NCBI GenBank assembly: GCA_020350825.1
Contig: CP070724.1
Span: 2,107,467 to 2,171,466, forward strand
Source: Thermoplasmatales archaeon
GTDB taxonomy: Archaea; Thermoplasmatota; E2; DHVEG-1
Length of the DNA stretch: 64,000 nt
Reading direction: 5' to 3'
A program made the position numbers and the translations under genes. The notes under the pieces were generated by a model, which worked only from the letters and a program-made list of their open reading frames with translations, had not been told where the DNA came from and ran no database searches. This document shows positions 18,282 through 27,069 of this stretch, piece after piece; the first letter of the stretch is position 1; each line of letters starts with the position of its first letter.

Positions 18282-18809
18282 CTATATCTTTTCAACAGCA
18301 AGTTTTGTTATAGCTGTCTGAAACTTTACGGCATCTAATGGTTTAGATACCTTGGGCAATCCAAGATTGTCTCGCTTTTTAGTTTTATTATCTCGGTTAG
18401 AAACACTTTGTACATCCTGAATTAATCCTATAGAAAGGATAGACTGCAACATAGATGTATATTTTCCAGGAATCTGCTTTCCGCTTGCAACGGCCATATT
18501 CTTTAGCGCAAACAAAATCTCCACAGGTGCAACCTTTTGTGGACAGCGCTCCCTGCACTTAAAACAACTCATACATGTCCAGATGACATCAGAATTTACC
18601 ATTTCATCAATTAAACCACGTTTAAGAAGAGCGACAATCTTATGGGGTTCCAGCTCTAAAAGCTTATGAGCTTCACAACCAGAGGTACATTTAGCACATT
18701 GAAAACAATAATCTGATATTTCGCTTTTAAGTTTTAAAAGCCGTTCATTAATTTCATTTCTAAGAGTAGATTGTTCTTCAGCCATTGATGTCAGGTCTAC
18801 TACACCCAT
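18282..18809 (-). CDS. hdrC: HdrC, heterodisulfide reductase subunit C
   Basis: Iron-sulfur subunit that carries electrons from HdrA to HdrB. Two [4Fe-4S] motifs are seen, CFQCAKCTSGCE (about residues 35-46) and CMSCFKCRERCP (about 79-90). 175 residues. The ATG at 18809 has GGGGAC about 6 bases ahead. First gene of the hdrCBA operon. A TATA box (18843-18851) and a perfect palindrome (18853-18866) lie just upstream. Confidence 0.92.
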   Translation of the reverse strand: MGVVDLTSMAEEQSTLRNEINERLLKLKSEISDYCFQCAKCTSGCEAHKLLELEPHKIVALLKRGLIDEMVNSDVIWTCMSCFKCRERCPQKVAPVEILFALKNMAVASGKQIPGKYTSMLQSILSIGLIQDVQSVSNRDNKTKKRDNLGLPKVSKPLDAVKFQTAITKLAVEKI

Positions 18810-18842
18810 ATAACGTCCCCGTCAAGCGTTTATCCAATTTTC

Positions 18843-18866
18843 ATATTTAAAGTTATCAATTGATAA
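18843..18866 (-). promoter_or_regulatory. hdrCBA promoter with perfect palindrome
   Basis: On the minus strand a TATA box (TTTAAATAT, 18843-18851) sits about 35 bases before the hdrC start. Immediately upstream, 18853-18866 is the perfect 14-bp palindrome TTATCAATTGATAA, placed where an activator or repressor would touch the BRE/TFB site. The regulator is not identified. The double-HTH protein at 20909-22039 is a candidate only by proximity. Confidence 0.45.
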
Positions 18867-18916
18867 TATTTTGAGTTTTTTTGAAATAAAAGAAGATTGA
18901 AAAAACTTGCTAGCAT

Positions 18917-19783
18917 TTAGTCATGCTTCTCAACTAGATCTGCGATATCTGTTGGGAATTTAGCTACTTTAACATTTGCTTTTTCAAAAGCCTTTATTTT
19001 TGATGCTGCGGTACCTTTTCCTCTAGCAATTATTGCACCAGCATGTCCCATTCGTTTCCCTGGAGGAGCAGTTCGTCCCGCTATAAACGCGAAAACAGGT
19101 TTATCGATATTCTTAATAATATGTTCAGCGGCCTCCTCCTCAGAAGCCCCTCCGATTTCACCAACTAAAACAACGGCCTTAGTTTCCTTGTCTTTTTCAA
19201 AGGCATCTAAAGCGCCAATAAAAGATGTACCAGTAATAGGATCTCCTCCAAGTCCAACACAAGTACTCTGACCCATTCCTTTCTCACTTAGCGAATTCAC
19301 GATTTCATATGTCAACGTTCCAGAGCGACTAGCTACACCAACATTACCCTTTAAAAAAATACCACCCGGCAAAATACCCACCTTGCTTTTACCAGGGCTA
19401 GCAATACCTGGACTGTTTGGACCCACCAACACCGCACCTTTATATTTTGCGTAATGAACAAACTCCATCGCATCATGAAATGGAATATTCTCAGTAATTA
19501 CAACAACTGTTCTAATTCCAGCGTCAAGCGCTTCGAAAACTGCATCCTTCGCAAAGCGAGCAGGTACCAACACTAAAGTAGTATTCGCACTAGTTTCATC
19601 AACAGCATCCTTGACATCATTAAAAATTGGTACACCATGTACTTCCTGGCCGGCTTTACCAGGAGTCACTCCCGCAACAACTTTGGTACCAAAATCTAAC
19701 ATCTCACCAATATGAAACACACCCTGATGACCTGTTGCACCCTGCACAACTACCTTTGTTTTATCATCAACAAATATTGCCAT
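18917..19783 (-). CDS. sucD: succinyl-CoA synthetase alpha subunit
   Basis: Forms or cleaves succinyl-CoA with nucleotide triphosphate. In the reductive TCA direction it activates succinate. 288 residues, the normal length. The CoA-binding N-terminus has VQGATGHQG. The phosphohistidine lies in MGHAGAI (about residue 246). It follows sucC with no gap, so the two subunits are translated together. The sequence reads as SucD rather than the ACL-type fusion at 58428-60338. Confidence 0.94.
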   Translation of the reverse strand: MAIFVDDKTKVVVQGATGHQGVFHIGEMLDFGTKVVAGVTPGKAGQEVHGVPIFNDVKDAVDETSANTTLVLVPARFAKDAVFEALDAGIRTVVVITENIPFHDAMEFVHYAKYKGAVLVGPNSPGIASPGKSKVGILPGGIFLKGNVGVASRSGTLTYEIVNSLSEKGMGQSTCVGLGGDPITGTSFIGALDAFEKDKETKAVVLVGEIGGASEEEAAEHIIKNIDKPVFAFIAGRTAPPGKRMGHAGAIIARGKGTAASKIKAFEKANVKVAKFPTDIADLVEKHD

Positions 19784-20890
19784 CTATGCACCTCCTGCTA
19801 ACTCACTTGATTTCTGAGCTGCATCCTGCAAAGTCGCAGCAGTAATTAGTCCAGCATCCTTCAAAATATCCTTAGCAATATCCTCATTACATCCTTTAAT
19901 TCGTGTGATAACCGGACAATCAATTCCTTCTTTAGTTATAACGGCTTTCACTCCTTTAGCGACTGTATCGCATCTTGTGATTCCACCAAATAAATTCAAG
20001 AATATCACCTTAGGCTTAGCTTTTTTCATCAACTCAAAGGCCTGCTTTACCTTCTCGGGATCATCAGTGCCGCCAAGATCCAAAAACACACCCCCATATC
20101 CCTTGAAGTGAGTCAATGCGTCAAGCGTAGCCATAGTTAATCCTGCACCATTGGCGATAACACCAATGTTCCCATCTAATTGAATAAATGCAATACCCTT
20201 GTTCTTGGCATCTTTTTCAAGAGGCGTAAGCTCAACAAGTTCAGGTTCAATATCGGGATGACGATACAATGCATCATCATTAATATTGATCTTAGAATCT
20301 AATGCCATTACTTTTCCATCTTTTGAGATAATAAGCGGATTTATCTCAACAAGTTCACAATCATATTCTCTAAATAGTTTGTATATTTTCGAAATAACCT
20401 TTGCTACTCCTTTTCCCTCTTCCTTCTCTAATTTAAGTTTAGATACCACGCTACGTATGTTGAACGATTGAATACCAATCAAGGGGTTTACCCACTCTTT
20501 GAAAATTTTTTCATCAGGAACACTCTCAATATCCATCCCTCCTTCACCACTGATCATAATAAGTGGCATTCTTTTAGAGCGATCTAGAGTAATACTCAAA
20601 TATAACTCTTTCTCGATATCGACTTTTTCTTCAGCAAGAACCTTATGTACTGTATATCCCCTGATATTCATACCCATAATTTGTGAAAAATTTTCTTTTG
20701 CATCTTTCAAATTTTCAACAGATTTTATACCTCCAGCTTTCCCTCTACCACCAATTGGAACCTGTGCCTTTAGAACAAATGGAAAATTTAAACCAGAAAA
20801 ATCTTTTTCATTCTTCACCAGTTTGCCTTTTGGAACTGAGATGTCGTGCTTTTCAAACAGCTCCTTCCCCCTATACTCAAAAAGTTTCAT
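19784..20890 (-). CDS. sucC: succinyl-CoA synthetase beta subunit
   Basis: ATP-grasp beta subunit of succinyl-CoA synthetase. 368 residues. Starts MKLFEYRGKELF, the family N-terminus. Grasp-fold motifs include VLKAQVPIGGRGKAGGIK (about 41-58), ELVEINPLI (about 195) and GGVFLDLGGTDD plus FLNLFGGITRCD in the C-terminal CoA-ligase domain. The ATG at 20890 lies about 26 bases from a TATA element (20911-20920), so the transcript is probably leaderless. It is immediately downstream of the regulator gene and upstream of sucD. Confidence 0.94.
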   Translation of the reverse strand: MKLFEYRGKELFEKHDISVPKGKLVKNEKDFSGLNFPFVLKAQVPIGGRGKAGGIKSVENLKDAKENFSQIMGMNIRGYTVHKVLAEEKVDIEKELYLSITLDRSKRMPLIMISGEGGMDIESVPDEKIFKEWVNPLIGIQSFNIRSVVSKLKLEKEEGKGVAKVISKIYKLFREYDCELVEINPLIISKDGKVMALDSKININDDALYRHPDIEPELVELTPLEKDAKNKGIAFIQLDGNIGVIANGAGLTMATLDALTHFKGYGGVFLDLGGTDDPEKVKQAFELMKKAKPKVIFLNLFGGITRCDTVAKGVKAVITKEGIDCPVITRIKGCNEDIAKDILKDAGLITAATLQDAAQKSSELAGGA

Positions 20891-20908
20891 GGCAACATGA
20901 ATACAAAT

Positions 20909-22039
20909 TCACATATTTAAGAGCTTTTTAACCCAAAAATCACAGCCTACTATTTTACTAGCAATAGGAGCAAATTTAAAATCTTTGATAAAAACCATTG
21001 TGCCTAAACTATATGTTCTAATCCTTGGGTCTTCTGCAATCCATTGATTTTCCTTTAAAATCTGCATAACTTTCATCATGTCTGATTTATAATCATCATA
21101 ATCCTTGTATATAGAAATCAAAACTGCTTCAAATCTTCTACTAGCTAAAAAAACCGTTGAATCGCTCATCAACCCAGCAGTCTCATCGTTTTCCATATTT
21201 GGCGGATTACGAGGGTCAAACCTTATATGATAAAATGCTAGTATCTCAAAACCCAATTTTACATAATTAGGTAAAATGATACTACTCATCAGGTTACTCT
21301 CTTTAAATTTACGTCTTAATCGTGAAATAGTATGTCTTGAAACTCCCAACTCTCTTCCGACATCGCTATCCGATAATTCGGGATAACCAGTCAATATACA
21401 ATAAACATTTTTCTCAGTGTCAGAGAAAACCACATCCTCTATACTTCCAAAGTCAACATTTTCAATCCCGCTTTCTGTTTCTAGGTCTAACTTAAAGCAG
21501 TCTTTCAAAAGGGGGGAAAAATCAAAAAACCGGTATATTTTACTAATTTCAAATGGGAACACTACCAAATTGGGATACTCCTCCTCCAATAGTCCACGTC
21601 CACCAAATGTCTGCGTTCTAATATCATTAATTTTTCCAATTGAGGCATAATCCTTAGAAAGACTCAACGAGAATCCTTTATCTTGTTCTCCAACAGAAAA
21701 AAATATCTCATCAAAGACTTCAATGGCTTTTCCAGTTATTTCAACTCTTTCTTCTAAAGGGATTAACGGACTAAAATTCGTATAAATTACAACCAACATC
21801 TCACATCCCTTACTCTGAAGTTTTGGAATTATGAGTTTTCTGAGATATTCATTCTCTTTTAATCTATGTCTAATCGATGTGACAGTAGAATGCTTCAAAT
21901 CAAGTTTTTCTGAGAGTTGTTTATCCGTTAGTTCAGGATATTTTACTAAACCGTAGAGCATAAGTTTTTCTTTTTTAGTTAATTCAAACTTTTTAATTGT
22001 TTCGAGAATAAGTATATTGAATATAAACTTTTTTCTCAT
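20909..22039 (-). CDS. tandem winged-helix (Lrp/MarR-like) transcriptional regulator
   Basis: 376 residues made of two homologous halves. Each half starts with a helix-turn-helix (YPELTDKQLSEKLDL then HSTVTSIRHRLKE at about 35-62, and YPELSDSDVGRELGV then SRHTISRLRRKFKE at about 222-250) followed by a matching segment (LIIPKLQSKGCEMLVVIYTNF versus IILPNYVKLGFEILAFYHIRF, split here by their turns). Each is then followed by an alpha/beta sensor-like region. The gene arose by internal duplication. Effector unknown. It sits between sucCD and the divergent fumarate reductase/KOR/Hdr operon, so it is a plausible regulator of the carbon cycle, but that is inference from position only. Confidence 0.75.
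   Translation of the reverse strand: MRKKFIFNILILETIKKFELTKKEKLMLYGLVKYPELTDKQLSEKLDLKHSTVTSIRHRLKENEYLRKLIIPKLQSKGCEMLVVIYTNFSPLIPLEERVEITGKAIEVFDEIFFSVGEQDKGFSLSLSKDYASIGKINDIRTQTFGGRGLLEEEYPNLVVFPFEISKIYRFFDFSPLLKDCFKLDLETESGIENVDFGSIEDVVFSDTEKNVYCILTGYPELSDSDVGRELGVSRHTISRLRRKFKESNLMSSIILPNYVKLGFEILAFYHIRFDPRNPPNMENDETAGLMSDSTVFLASRRFEAVLISIYKDYDDYKSDMMKVMQILKENQWIAEDPRIRTYSLGTMVFIKDFKFAPIASKIVGCDFWVKKLLNM
20911..20920 (-). promoter_or_regulatory. TATA box of sucCD
   Basis: TTAAATATGT on the minus strand, centred about 26 bases before the sucC ATG, predicting a leaderless sucCD transcript separate from the regulator gene. It overlaps the end of the regulator coding region (stop at 20909-20911). 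Confidence 0.45.
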
Positions 22040-22152
22040 TTTAATGAAAATAAATAAAATAATCGATAAATGGAGTAAAATTTAATAGTTTTTTTATCAA
22101 ATATATAAAATTATTGATATTGTTCGCTATTATGAGAAAATTACCCAAAAAC

Positions 22153-22167
22153 TTTATATTATATAAA
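22153..22167 (+). promoter_or_regulatory. TATA region of the frd-kor-hdr operon
   Basis: TTTATATTATATAAA contains two overlapping TATA boxes. Transcription would begin near 22180-22190, giving a leader of about 140 bases before the fumarate reductase gene. That leader holds the short reading frame at 22210-22329. Together with 22040-22325 it forms the divergent promoter region shared with the regulator gene. Confidence 0.45.
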
Positions 22168-22209
22168 TTACATAATGAAACACACTTAGATATTGGAGGA
22201 GCCATTTTG

Positions 22210-22329
22210 GTGAAAATCCATATAGATAATAACATTCAAAAAAATATTGGAATCAAGAAACGTAGGTTTAATTATTTGGTTAAATTAATAAAATTTAATT
22301 TGGTCGGTTTTGTGGGGATAAAATCATGA
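22210..22329 (+). CDS. possible 39-residue leader peptide coupled to fumarate reductase
   Basis: GTG at 22210 has a strong Shine-Dalgarno (GGAGGAG, 22196-22202, about 8 bases ahead). The frame stays open for 39 codons and stops with TGA 22327-22329, so its stop overlaps the next gene's ATG (ATGA). Product: basic N-terminal half (KIHIDNN, KKRRF), then a hydrophobic tail with LVKLIKFNLVGFVG. It may be a leader that couples translation, or a small membrane protein. The frame is open further up to 22114. An inverted repeat (22280-22286/22292-22298, TTAAATT/AATTTAA) lies within it. No homologue recognised. Confidence 0.4.
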   Translation: MKIHIDNNIQKNIGIKKRRFNYLVKLIKFNLVGFVGIKS

Positions 22330-23090
22330 CTAAAAAAGAACAAATTCTTATAGAAAAACCAGATTTAAAAAAAGCAGAGGATATAGAGAAAAAAGCTGGA
22401 ACCGTTGAAGTTTTTATCATGGGGAAGAGCTATAAGGTCCCTGCAGGTCTCACGATAATGAAGGCTTTAGAATACGCTGGTTATAGATATATTAGAGGTT
22501 GTGGTTGTAGGGCAGGTTTTTGCGGTGCGTGTTCTACGATATATAGAAAAGAAGATGAACAAAAACTTGGTTTTGATTTGGCATGTCAAAAGGTTGTTGA
22601 GGATAAAATGTATCTTGTTCAGCTTCCTTTTGTACCCGCAGCAAAGGCAGAATATGATATTGATAAACTTGAGGCGACTGAAAGTACTATTTTTGATATT
22701 TATCCTGAGATCGCTCGATGTGTTTCTTGTAATACATGTACAAAGTCTTGTCCACAAGACATTGAGGTTATGAAGTATATCCAGAGAGCAGTTAGAGGAG
22801 AAATCGCAAAGTGTGCGGAGATATCTTTTGATTGCATTCAGTGTGGTCTATGTGCAATGAGATGTCCTGCTGATATAAAGCATTATCATGTGTCGCAGCT
22901 TGCTCGAAGATTACGTGGAAAGTATCTTGATATAAAATCAAAAAATTTGGCTAAACGACTAAAAGAAGTTGAAAGCAGAAAATTTGATAGTGAAATTGAA
23001 AAACTAATTAAAATGGACAATAAAGAGATACTGGAGTTATACAAGAATAGAAAGATCGAGGCAGAAGAGAAAGGTCCTGGGGGTGATTAA
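22326..23090 (+). CDS. fumarate reductase/succinate dehydrogenase iron-sulfur subunit
   Basis: 254-residue electron-transfer subunit. The N-terminal plant-type [2Fe-2S] domain has CGCRAGFCGAC (about 58-68) with a further Cys near 88. A C-terminal domain has two ferredoxin motifs, CVSCNTCTKSCP (about 131) and CIQCGLCAMRCP (about 170), which suggests two [4Fe-4S] clusters rather than the usual [4Fe-4S] plus [3Fe-4S]. No HdrB-like CCG domain is present. The C-terminal about 60 residues are a charged helix. It is directly followed by the flavoprotein with no gap. No membrane anchor gene is present, so the enzyme is likely soluble. First main gene of the 25-kb operon. Confidence 0.82.
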   Translation: MTKKEQILIEKPDLKKAEDIEKKAGTVEVFIMGKSYKVPAGLTIMKALEYAGYRYIRGCGCRAGFCGACSTIYRKEDEQKLGFDLACQKVVEDKMYLVQLPFVPAAKAEYDIDKLEATESTIFDIYPEIARCVSCNTCTKSCPQDIEVMKYIQRAVRGEIAKCAEISFDCIQCGLCAMRCPADIKHYHVSQLARRLRGKYLDIKSKNLAKRLKEVESRKFDSEIEKLIKMDNKEILELYKNRKIEAEEKGPGGD

Positions 23091-24737
23091 GTGAAAGTTA
23101 CAGATGGATATCCAGAGTACATGATGAAATCTATAAAGCTGGTAGAGGAAAAACGGGAGAAAAACATGTCTCAACCAGTTAAACCCATGTCTATGAAGGC
23201 TCGAGAGGAAGCTCTAAGTAAACATCATCCGGATTATATGAAAGGGACAAAAAGAAAGCTTAAGGTCGGAAGAGATAAGGGAATGCTATTGTATAATGGT
23301 ATTGTAGATCTCCTTGAGGCTAAACCTGTTCTTGATCCTAAGGATGTTGATTTAAGCAAGATTGATTATGATGTAGATTTGCTTATTATAGGAGGTGGCG
23401 GTGCGGGTACTGTTGCTGCTTTATTTGCTTACGAATCTGGTGTTTCTAAAGATAAAATTTTGATAGTCACAAAGCTTCGTCACGGGGACGCAAATTCAAT
23501 GATGGCACAAGGAGGGATTCAGGCTGCTGATAGGCCTGAGGATAACCCTACATTGCATTATCTTGATATTTTTGGCGGAGGGCATTTCACTAATAAACCT
23601 GAGCTTGCAAGAGCACTTGCATTAGATGCTCCAGGTATCATCAGTTGGCATGAGGAACTAGGGATAATGTATGATCGCCAAGAGGATGGTGAATTTCAGG
23701 AGCTATCAGGTGGTGGTACCTGTAGGAATCGTATGCATAGTGCTAAGGATTACACAGGTATGGAACTTATGAGAAATATCAGAGACAAAGCTAGGAATCT
23801 AGAGATACCTACGTTGGAGTTTTGTCCTGTAGCCGAATTGCTCATGGATGATAAAGGACAGGTGGCTGGTGGTATTGCCTTTAACCTTGAAACATTTGAG
23901 TATTATGTTATTCGCGCAAAAGCCACGATTCTAGCTACTGGTGGAAGTGGCCGATTACATCTTGCAAATTATCCAACAACGAACCATTATGGTGCTACAG
24001 GTGATGGTCTCATTATGGCTTATCATGCAGGAGCTAATCTTATTGATTTAGATACCATACAGATACATCCTACAGGAGACGCTTACCCTGAACCACTGGT
24101 TGGAATACTTTCAACAGAGAAAATCAGAGGACTTGGTGCAATACCACTCAACAAAAATGGAGATCCATTTGTTTTTCCATTAGAACCACGTGATGTTGAA
24201 TCTGCAATGTTTATTCAAGAATGCAAACAGGGGAGAGGCATAGTAACACCTACTGGAATGCCTGGAATATGGCTTGATTCACCCATGATTGACATTATTC
24301 ATGGCGAGGGAACTATTGAAACAAAGCTTGCAGGTGAAGTCCGGAAATTTAAACGATTTGGTATTGATATGGCAAAGCATCCTATCCTTGTATATCCAAC
24401 GCTTCATTATCAAAATGGCGGAGTAGAAATTAATGAAAAAACTGAAACAAAAATCCCAGGTTTATTTGCAGCTGGTGAAATCTCAGGTGGAGTTCACGGA
24501 AAAAACCGGCTAATGGGAAACTCTCTTCTTGATTTTAACGTTTTTGGCAGACGCTCAGGAATTTACGCTGCAAAATATGTTAAAAAAGCTAAAATTGGAA
24601 AACTTACGCTAAATCACCTTGATAAATATAACAAAATGCTGAAGCAAGCTAGCATAAAACCAGCTAAATCTGCTCCGATAATTTTACCTGAATATAGAGG
24701 TGAAATGGCAATTTCAAGAGCATTAGATATATTCTGA
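23091..24737 (+). CDS. fumarate reductase/succinate dehydrogenase flavoprotein
   Basis: Interconverts fumarate and succinate. 548 residues from GTG 23091, which abuts the stop of the iron-sulfur subunit. FAD-binding GGGGAGT is at about 100-106. Substrate-site motifs are HPTGDAYPEP (about 326), STEKIRGLGA (about 341, with the conserved Arg) and HYQNGGVEI (about 438), then AAGEISGGVHG and NRLMGNSLLD. An N-terminal extension of about 95 residues precedes the FAD fold and the C-terminal domain is shorter than in SdhA. In this context (KOR, ATP-citrate lyase, Hdr) it probably reduces fumarate with low-potential electrons. An aspartate-oxidase role is less likely. Confidence 0.85.
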   Translation: MKVTDGYPEYMMKSIKLVEEKREKNMSQPVKPMSMKAREEALSKHHPDYMKGTKRKLKVGRDKGMLLYNGIVDLLEAKPVLDPKDVDLSKIDYDVDLLIIGGGGAGTVAALFAYESGVSKDKILIVTKLRHGDANSMMAQGGIQAADRPEDNPTLHYLDIFGGGHFTNKPELARALALDAPGIISWHEELGIMYDRQEDGEFQELSGGGTCRNRMHSAKDYTGMELMRNIRDKARNLEIPTLEFCPVAELLMDDKGQVAGGIAFNLETFEYYVIRAKATILATGGSGRLHLANYPTTNHYGATGDGLIMAYHAGANLIDLDTIQIHPTGDAYPEPLVGILSTEKIRGLGAIPLNKNGDPFVFPLEPRDVESAMFIQECKQGRGIVTPTGMPGIWLDSPMIDIIHGEGTIETKLAGEVRKFKRFGIDMAKHPILVYPTLHYQNGGVEINEKTETKIPGLFAAGEISGGVHGKNRLMGNSLLDFNVFGRRSGIYAAKYVKKAKIGKLTLNHLDKYNKMLKQASIKPAKSAPIILPEYRGEMAISRALDIF

Positions 24738-24748
24738 ATGGGGTATTA

Positions 24749-25009
24749 ATGATAGAAGTTAAGGATGACTGGTGCAAAGGTTGCAACATCTGTATTGATC
24801 GATGCCCAGTAGATGCATTGGAAGAATCTGATAATTTAAATCGTAGGGGTGTACGTCCTCCTAAGTTGAAAGAAGAAAACGAATGCAACTACTGTCGGCT
24901 TTGCGAGCTCATCTGTCCAGATCTTGCAATAACTGTTATCCCTGAAGAGGATGATAAAAAACCTGTTAAAAAAACCCTTCTAACACCTGTAGGAGGAAAA
25001 TTAAAATGA
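24749..25009 (+). CDS. korD: 2-oxoglutarate:ferredoxin oxidoreductase delta (ferredoxin) subunit
   Basis: 86-residue two-cluster ferredoxin that carries electrons to or from the KOR catalytic core. Motifs are CKGCNICIDRCP (about residues 9-20) and CNYCRLCELICP (about 46-57). It begins MIEVKDDWCKGC as other KorD/PorD-type subunits. Its stop overlaps the korA start by four bases. Confidence 0.9.
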   Translation: MIEVKDDWCKGCNICIDRCPVDALEESDNLNRRGVRPPKLKEENECNYCRLCELICPDLAITVIPEEDDKKPVKKTLLTPVGGKLK

Positions 25010-26187
25010 AATATAAATATGATCCTAAACGGATAAGAGAAGTTTTAGGTAAAAAAGTACAATTCCTACTGGGAGATATGGCTTGTGTCTATGGGGGCCT
25101 CCTTGCAGGATGTTCGTTTTTTGGAGGATATCCAATAACTCCTGCATCTGAGGTAGCTGAAGGAATGGCACGAAGACTTCCAAGAGTTGGTGGTACATAT
25201 ATCCAGATGGAAGATGAGATAGGGAGTATGGCTGCAGTAATTGGTGCTGCTTGGGGTGGAGCAAAATCTATGACCGCTACATCTGGTCCAGGTTTTTCGT
25301 TAATGATGGAAAATTATGGTTTTGCTGCTATGACTGAAACACCCTGCGTAATAGTCAACGTTCAACGAACTGGTCCATCAACAGGACAACCAACACTGGG
25401 AGCACAGGGTGATATGATGCAGGTACGATGGGGAACCCACGGGGATTTTGAAGCACTTGCCCTTGCACCAAGTACTGTTCAAGAATGTATGGATTTCACA
25501 ATAGAGGCATTCAACCTCTCTGAGAAGTATCGAAACCCTGCATGTGTTATGACTGATGGTGAAGTCGGACATCTTAGGGAACGTATTATTATACCCGATG
25601 AAAAAGACTTAAAGATAATCGATAGAGTCACTGCAACTATAGATAAGGAGAAATACATACCTTTTACAAACTCACAGACAAGAAAAAGTAAAGTTCCAGA
25701 TTTTGCTACTTTTGGCACTGGTTATCGAACTTATGTTACAGGTCTCACTCATAACGAAAAAGGTTTTCCAGCAACTGATAAACAGCCGGATCATGAACGA
25801 CTTGTGAAAAGAATTACAACAAAAATCACTGATGATGCTGACAAACTCGTTATGGTTGAACAGCTAAATTTGGATGATGCTGATGTTGCATTTGTCACAT
25901 ATGGCGCTACTGCACGACCTGCAGAATCTGCAATGGAAATGGGGAGAAAGAATGGTATAAAAGTTGGCTTACTTCGACTTAAAATTGTTTGGCCGTTTCC
26001 TGATAAATTAGTAACAAATCTTGCGAAAGATGTTGATAAAATAATTGTTCCAGAGATGAACCTCGGGCAAATGGTTCATCCTGTCCGAGAATTTGCTGAA
26101 AATCATTGTGAAGTTATTTCTGCACCAAAGATCGGGGGGGAGATGCATCTTCCTATGGAACTTTACAAATATTTGGAGGGAAAGTAA
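25006..26187 (+). CDS. korA: 2-oxoglutarate:ferredoxin oxidoreductase alpha subunit
   Basis: With KorB makes the thiamine-dependent core that carboxylates succinyl-CoA to 2-oxoglutarate with reduced ferredoxin (or the reverse). 393 residues. N-terminal pyrimidine-binding domain with CSFFGGYPITPASEVAE (about 36-52) and YIQMEDEIGSMAAVIGAAWG (about 65-84). C-terminal region has VPEMNLGQMVHPVREF. The order korDABC and the absence of a pyruvate-type fused domain favour 2-oxoglutarate as substrate. A different 2-oxoacid cannot be excluded. Overlaps korD by four bases and abuts korB. Confidence 0.9.
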   Translation: MKYKYDPKRIREVLGKKVQFLLGDMACVYGGLLAGCSFFGGYPITPASEVAEGMARRLPRVGGTYIQMEDEIGSMAAVIGAAWGGAKSMTATSGPGFSLMMENYGFAAMTETPCVIVNVQRTGPSTGQPTLGAQGDMMQVRWGTHGDFEALALAPSTVQECMDFTIEAFNLSEKYRNPACVMTDGEVGHLRERIIIPDEKDLKIIDRVTATIDKEKYIPFTNSQTRKSKVPDFATFGTGYRTYVTGLTHNEKGFPATDKQPDHERLVKRITTKITDDADKLVMVEQLNLDDADVAFVTYGATARPAESAMEMGRKNGIKVGLLRLKIVWPFPDKLVTNLAKDVDKIIVPEMNLGQMVHPVREFAENHCEVISAPKIGGEMHLPMELYKYLEGK

Positions 26188-27069
26188 ATGGTTGAAATTA
26201 AAACAGCTGATGAGTTAAATAAAAAATTTCTACGTGAAGGAATGTGGCCTACTATTTTCTGTAACGGCTGTGGTCATGGTGTTGTTTTAGAATATACATT
26301 CTGGGCTTTAGAAGAGCTAGGATTGGATATGGATAAGGTAATATTTGCCTCAGGAATCGGATGTTCTTCTCGGCTTCCAGGGTATATTAACGCTGATGGA
26401 TTGCATACTACTCATGGACGGGCAATTGCATTTGCCACGGGGATAAAAGCAGCTAACCCGGATTTTCACGTTATTATTTTCACTGGTGATGGTGACTGTG
26501 CAGGAATTGGTGGGAACCATTTCATTCATGCAGCTCGACGTAACATTGATATGACTGTGATAATGATAAATAATTTCATCTATGGTATGACTGGCGGACA
26601 ACTTGCTCCAACAGCTCCATTAGGAAGCATTGCTACGACTGCTCCATATGGAAATATAGAACATCCATTTGACATTAGTAATCTTGCTTGTGCTCTCGGT
26701 GCTAATTATGTTGCACGATGGGGTGTTTCTCATCCATATCAACCAATTAAATCAATAAAAGAAGGTCTAGAAAAGAGAGGGTTTTCATTGTTAGAATTTC
26801 TTGCACCCTGTCCAACAGCATATGGCAGACGTAATAAACTAGGGGATATCAAAAAACATTGGGCGTGGTATGACGACAACACTATTCTTATTGAGGATTA
26901 TGAAAAAATTATGAAATATGGAACCGAAGAGGAAAAAGCACAGGTAAAAGACAAGATACAACTAGGAGTTTTTCAAGATATTCAAAAACCTGGATTTTTT
27001 GAATCATATGAGAAACTTGTAGATAGATTAAGAGAGAAAGAAACCAAAGCAAAGGAGGGGAAGAAATGA
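26188..27069 (+). CDS. korB: 2-oxoglutarate:ferredoxin oxidoreductase beta subunit
   Basis: Thiamine-diphosphate-binding subunit. 293 residues. CNGCGHG (about 25-31) and CSSRLPG begin the cofactor region. The ThDP motif GDGDCAGIGGNH lies at about 99-110 and closes at NNFIYGMTGGQ (about 129-139). The third conserved Cys lies in LAPCPTAYGR (about 208-217). Abuts korA and overlaps korC by four bases. Confidence 0.92.
   Translation: MVEIKTADELNKKFLREGMWPTIFCNGCGHGVVLEYTFWALEELGLDMDKVIFASGIGCSSRLPGYINADGLHTTHGRAIAFATGIKAANPDFHVIIFTGDGDCAGIGGNHFIHAARRNIDMTVIMINNFIYGMTGGQLAPTAPLGSIATTAPYGNIEHPFDISNLACALGANYVARWGVSHPYQPIKSIKEGLEKRGFSLLEFLAPCPTAYGRRNKLGDIKKHWAWYDDNTILIEDYEKIMKYGTEEEKAQVKDKIQLGVFQDIQKPGFFESYEKLVDRLREKETKAKEGKK

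Noticed and set aside
20909..22039. Two separate regulator genes joined by a sequencing error
   Set aside because: The frame is continuous, the linker is natural and the second half has no start signal, so one duplicated protein is the simpler reading.
22280..22298. TTAAATT/AATTTAA inverted repeat as a firm operator
   Set aside because: Such AT-only repeats arise easily by chance in this AT-rich DNA; it is mentioned only within the leader entry.
26188..27069. Assignment of KorB as pyruvate:ferredoxin oxidoreductase
   Set aside because: The korDABC order, the subunit sizes and the neighbouring succinate and citrate genes favour 2-oxoglutarate, although residue-level proof needs an alignment.
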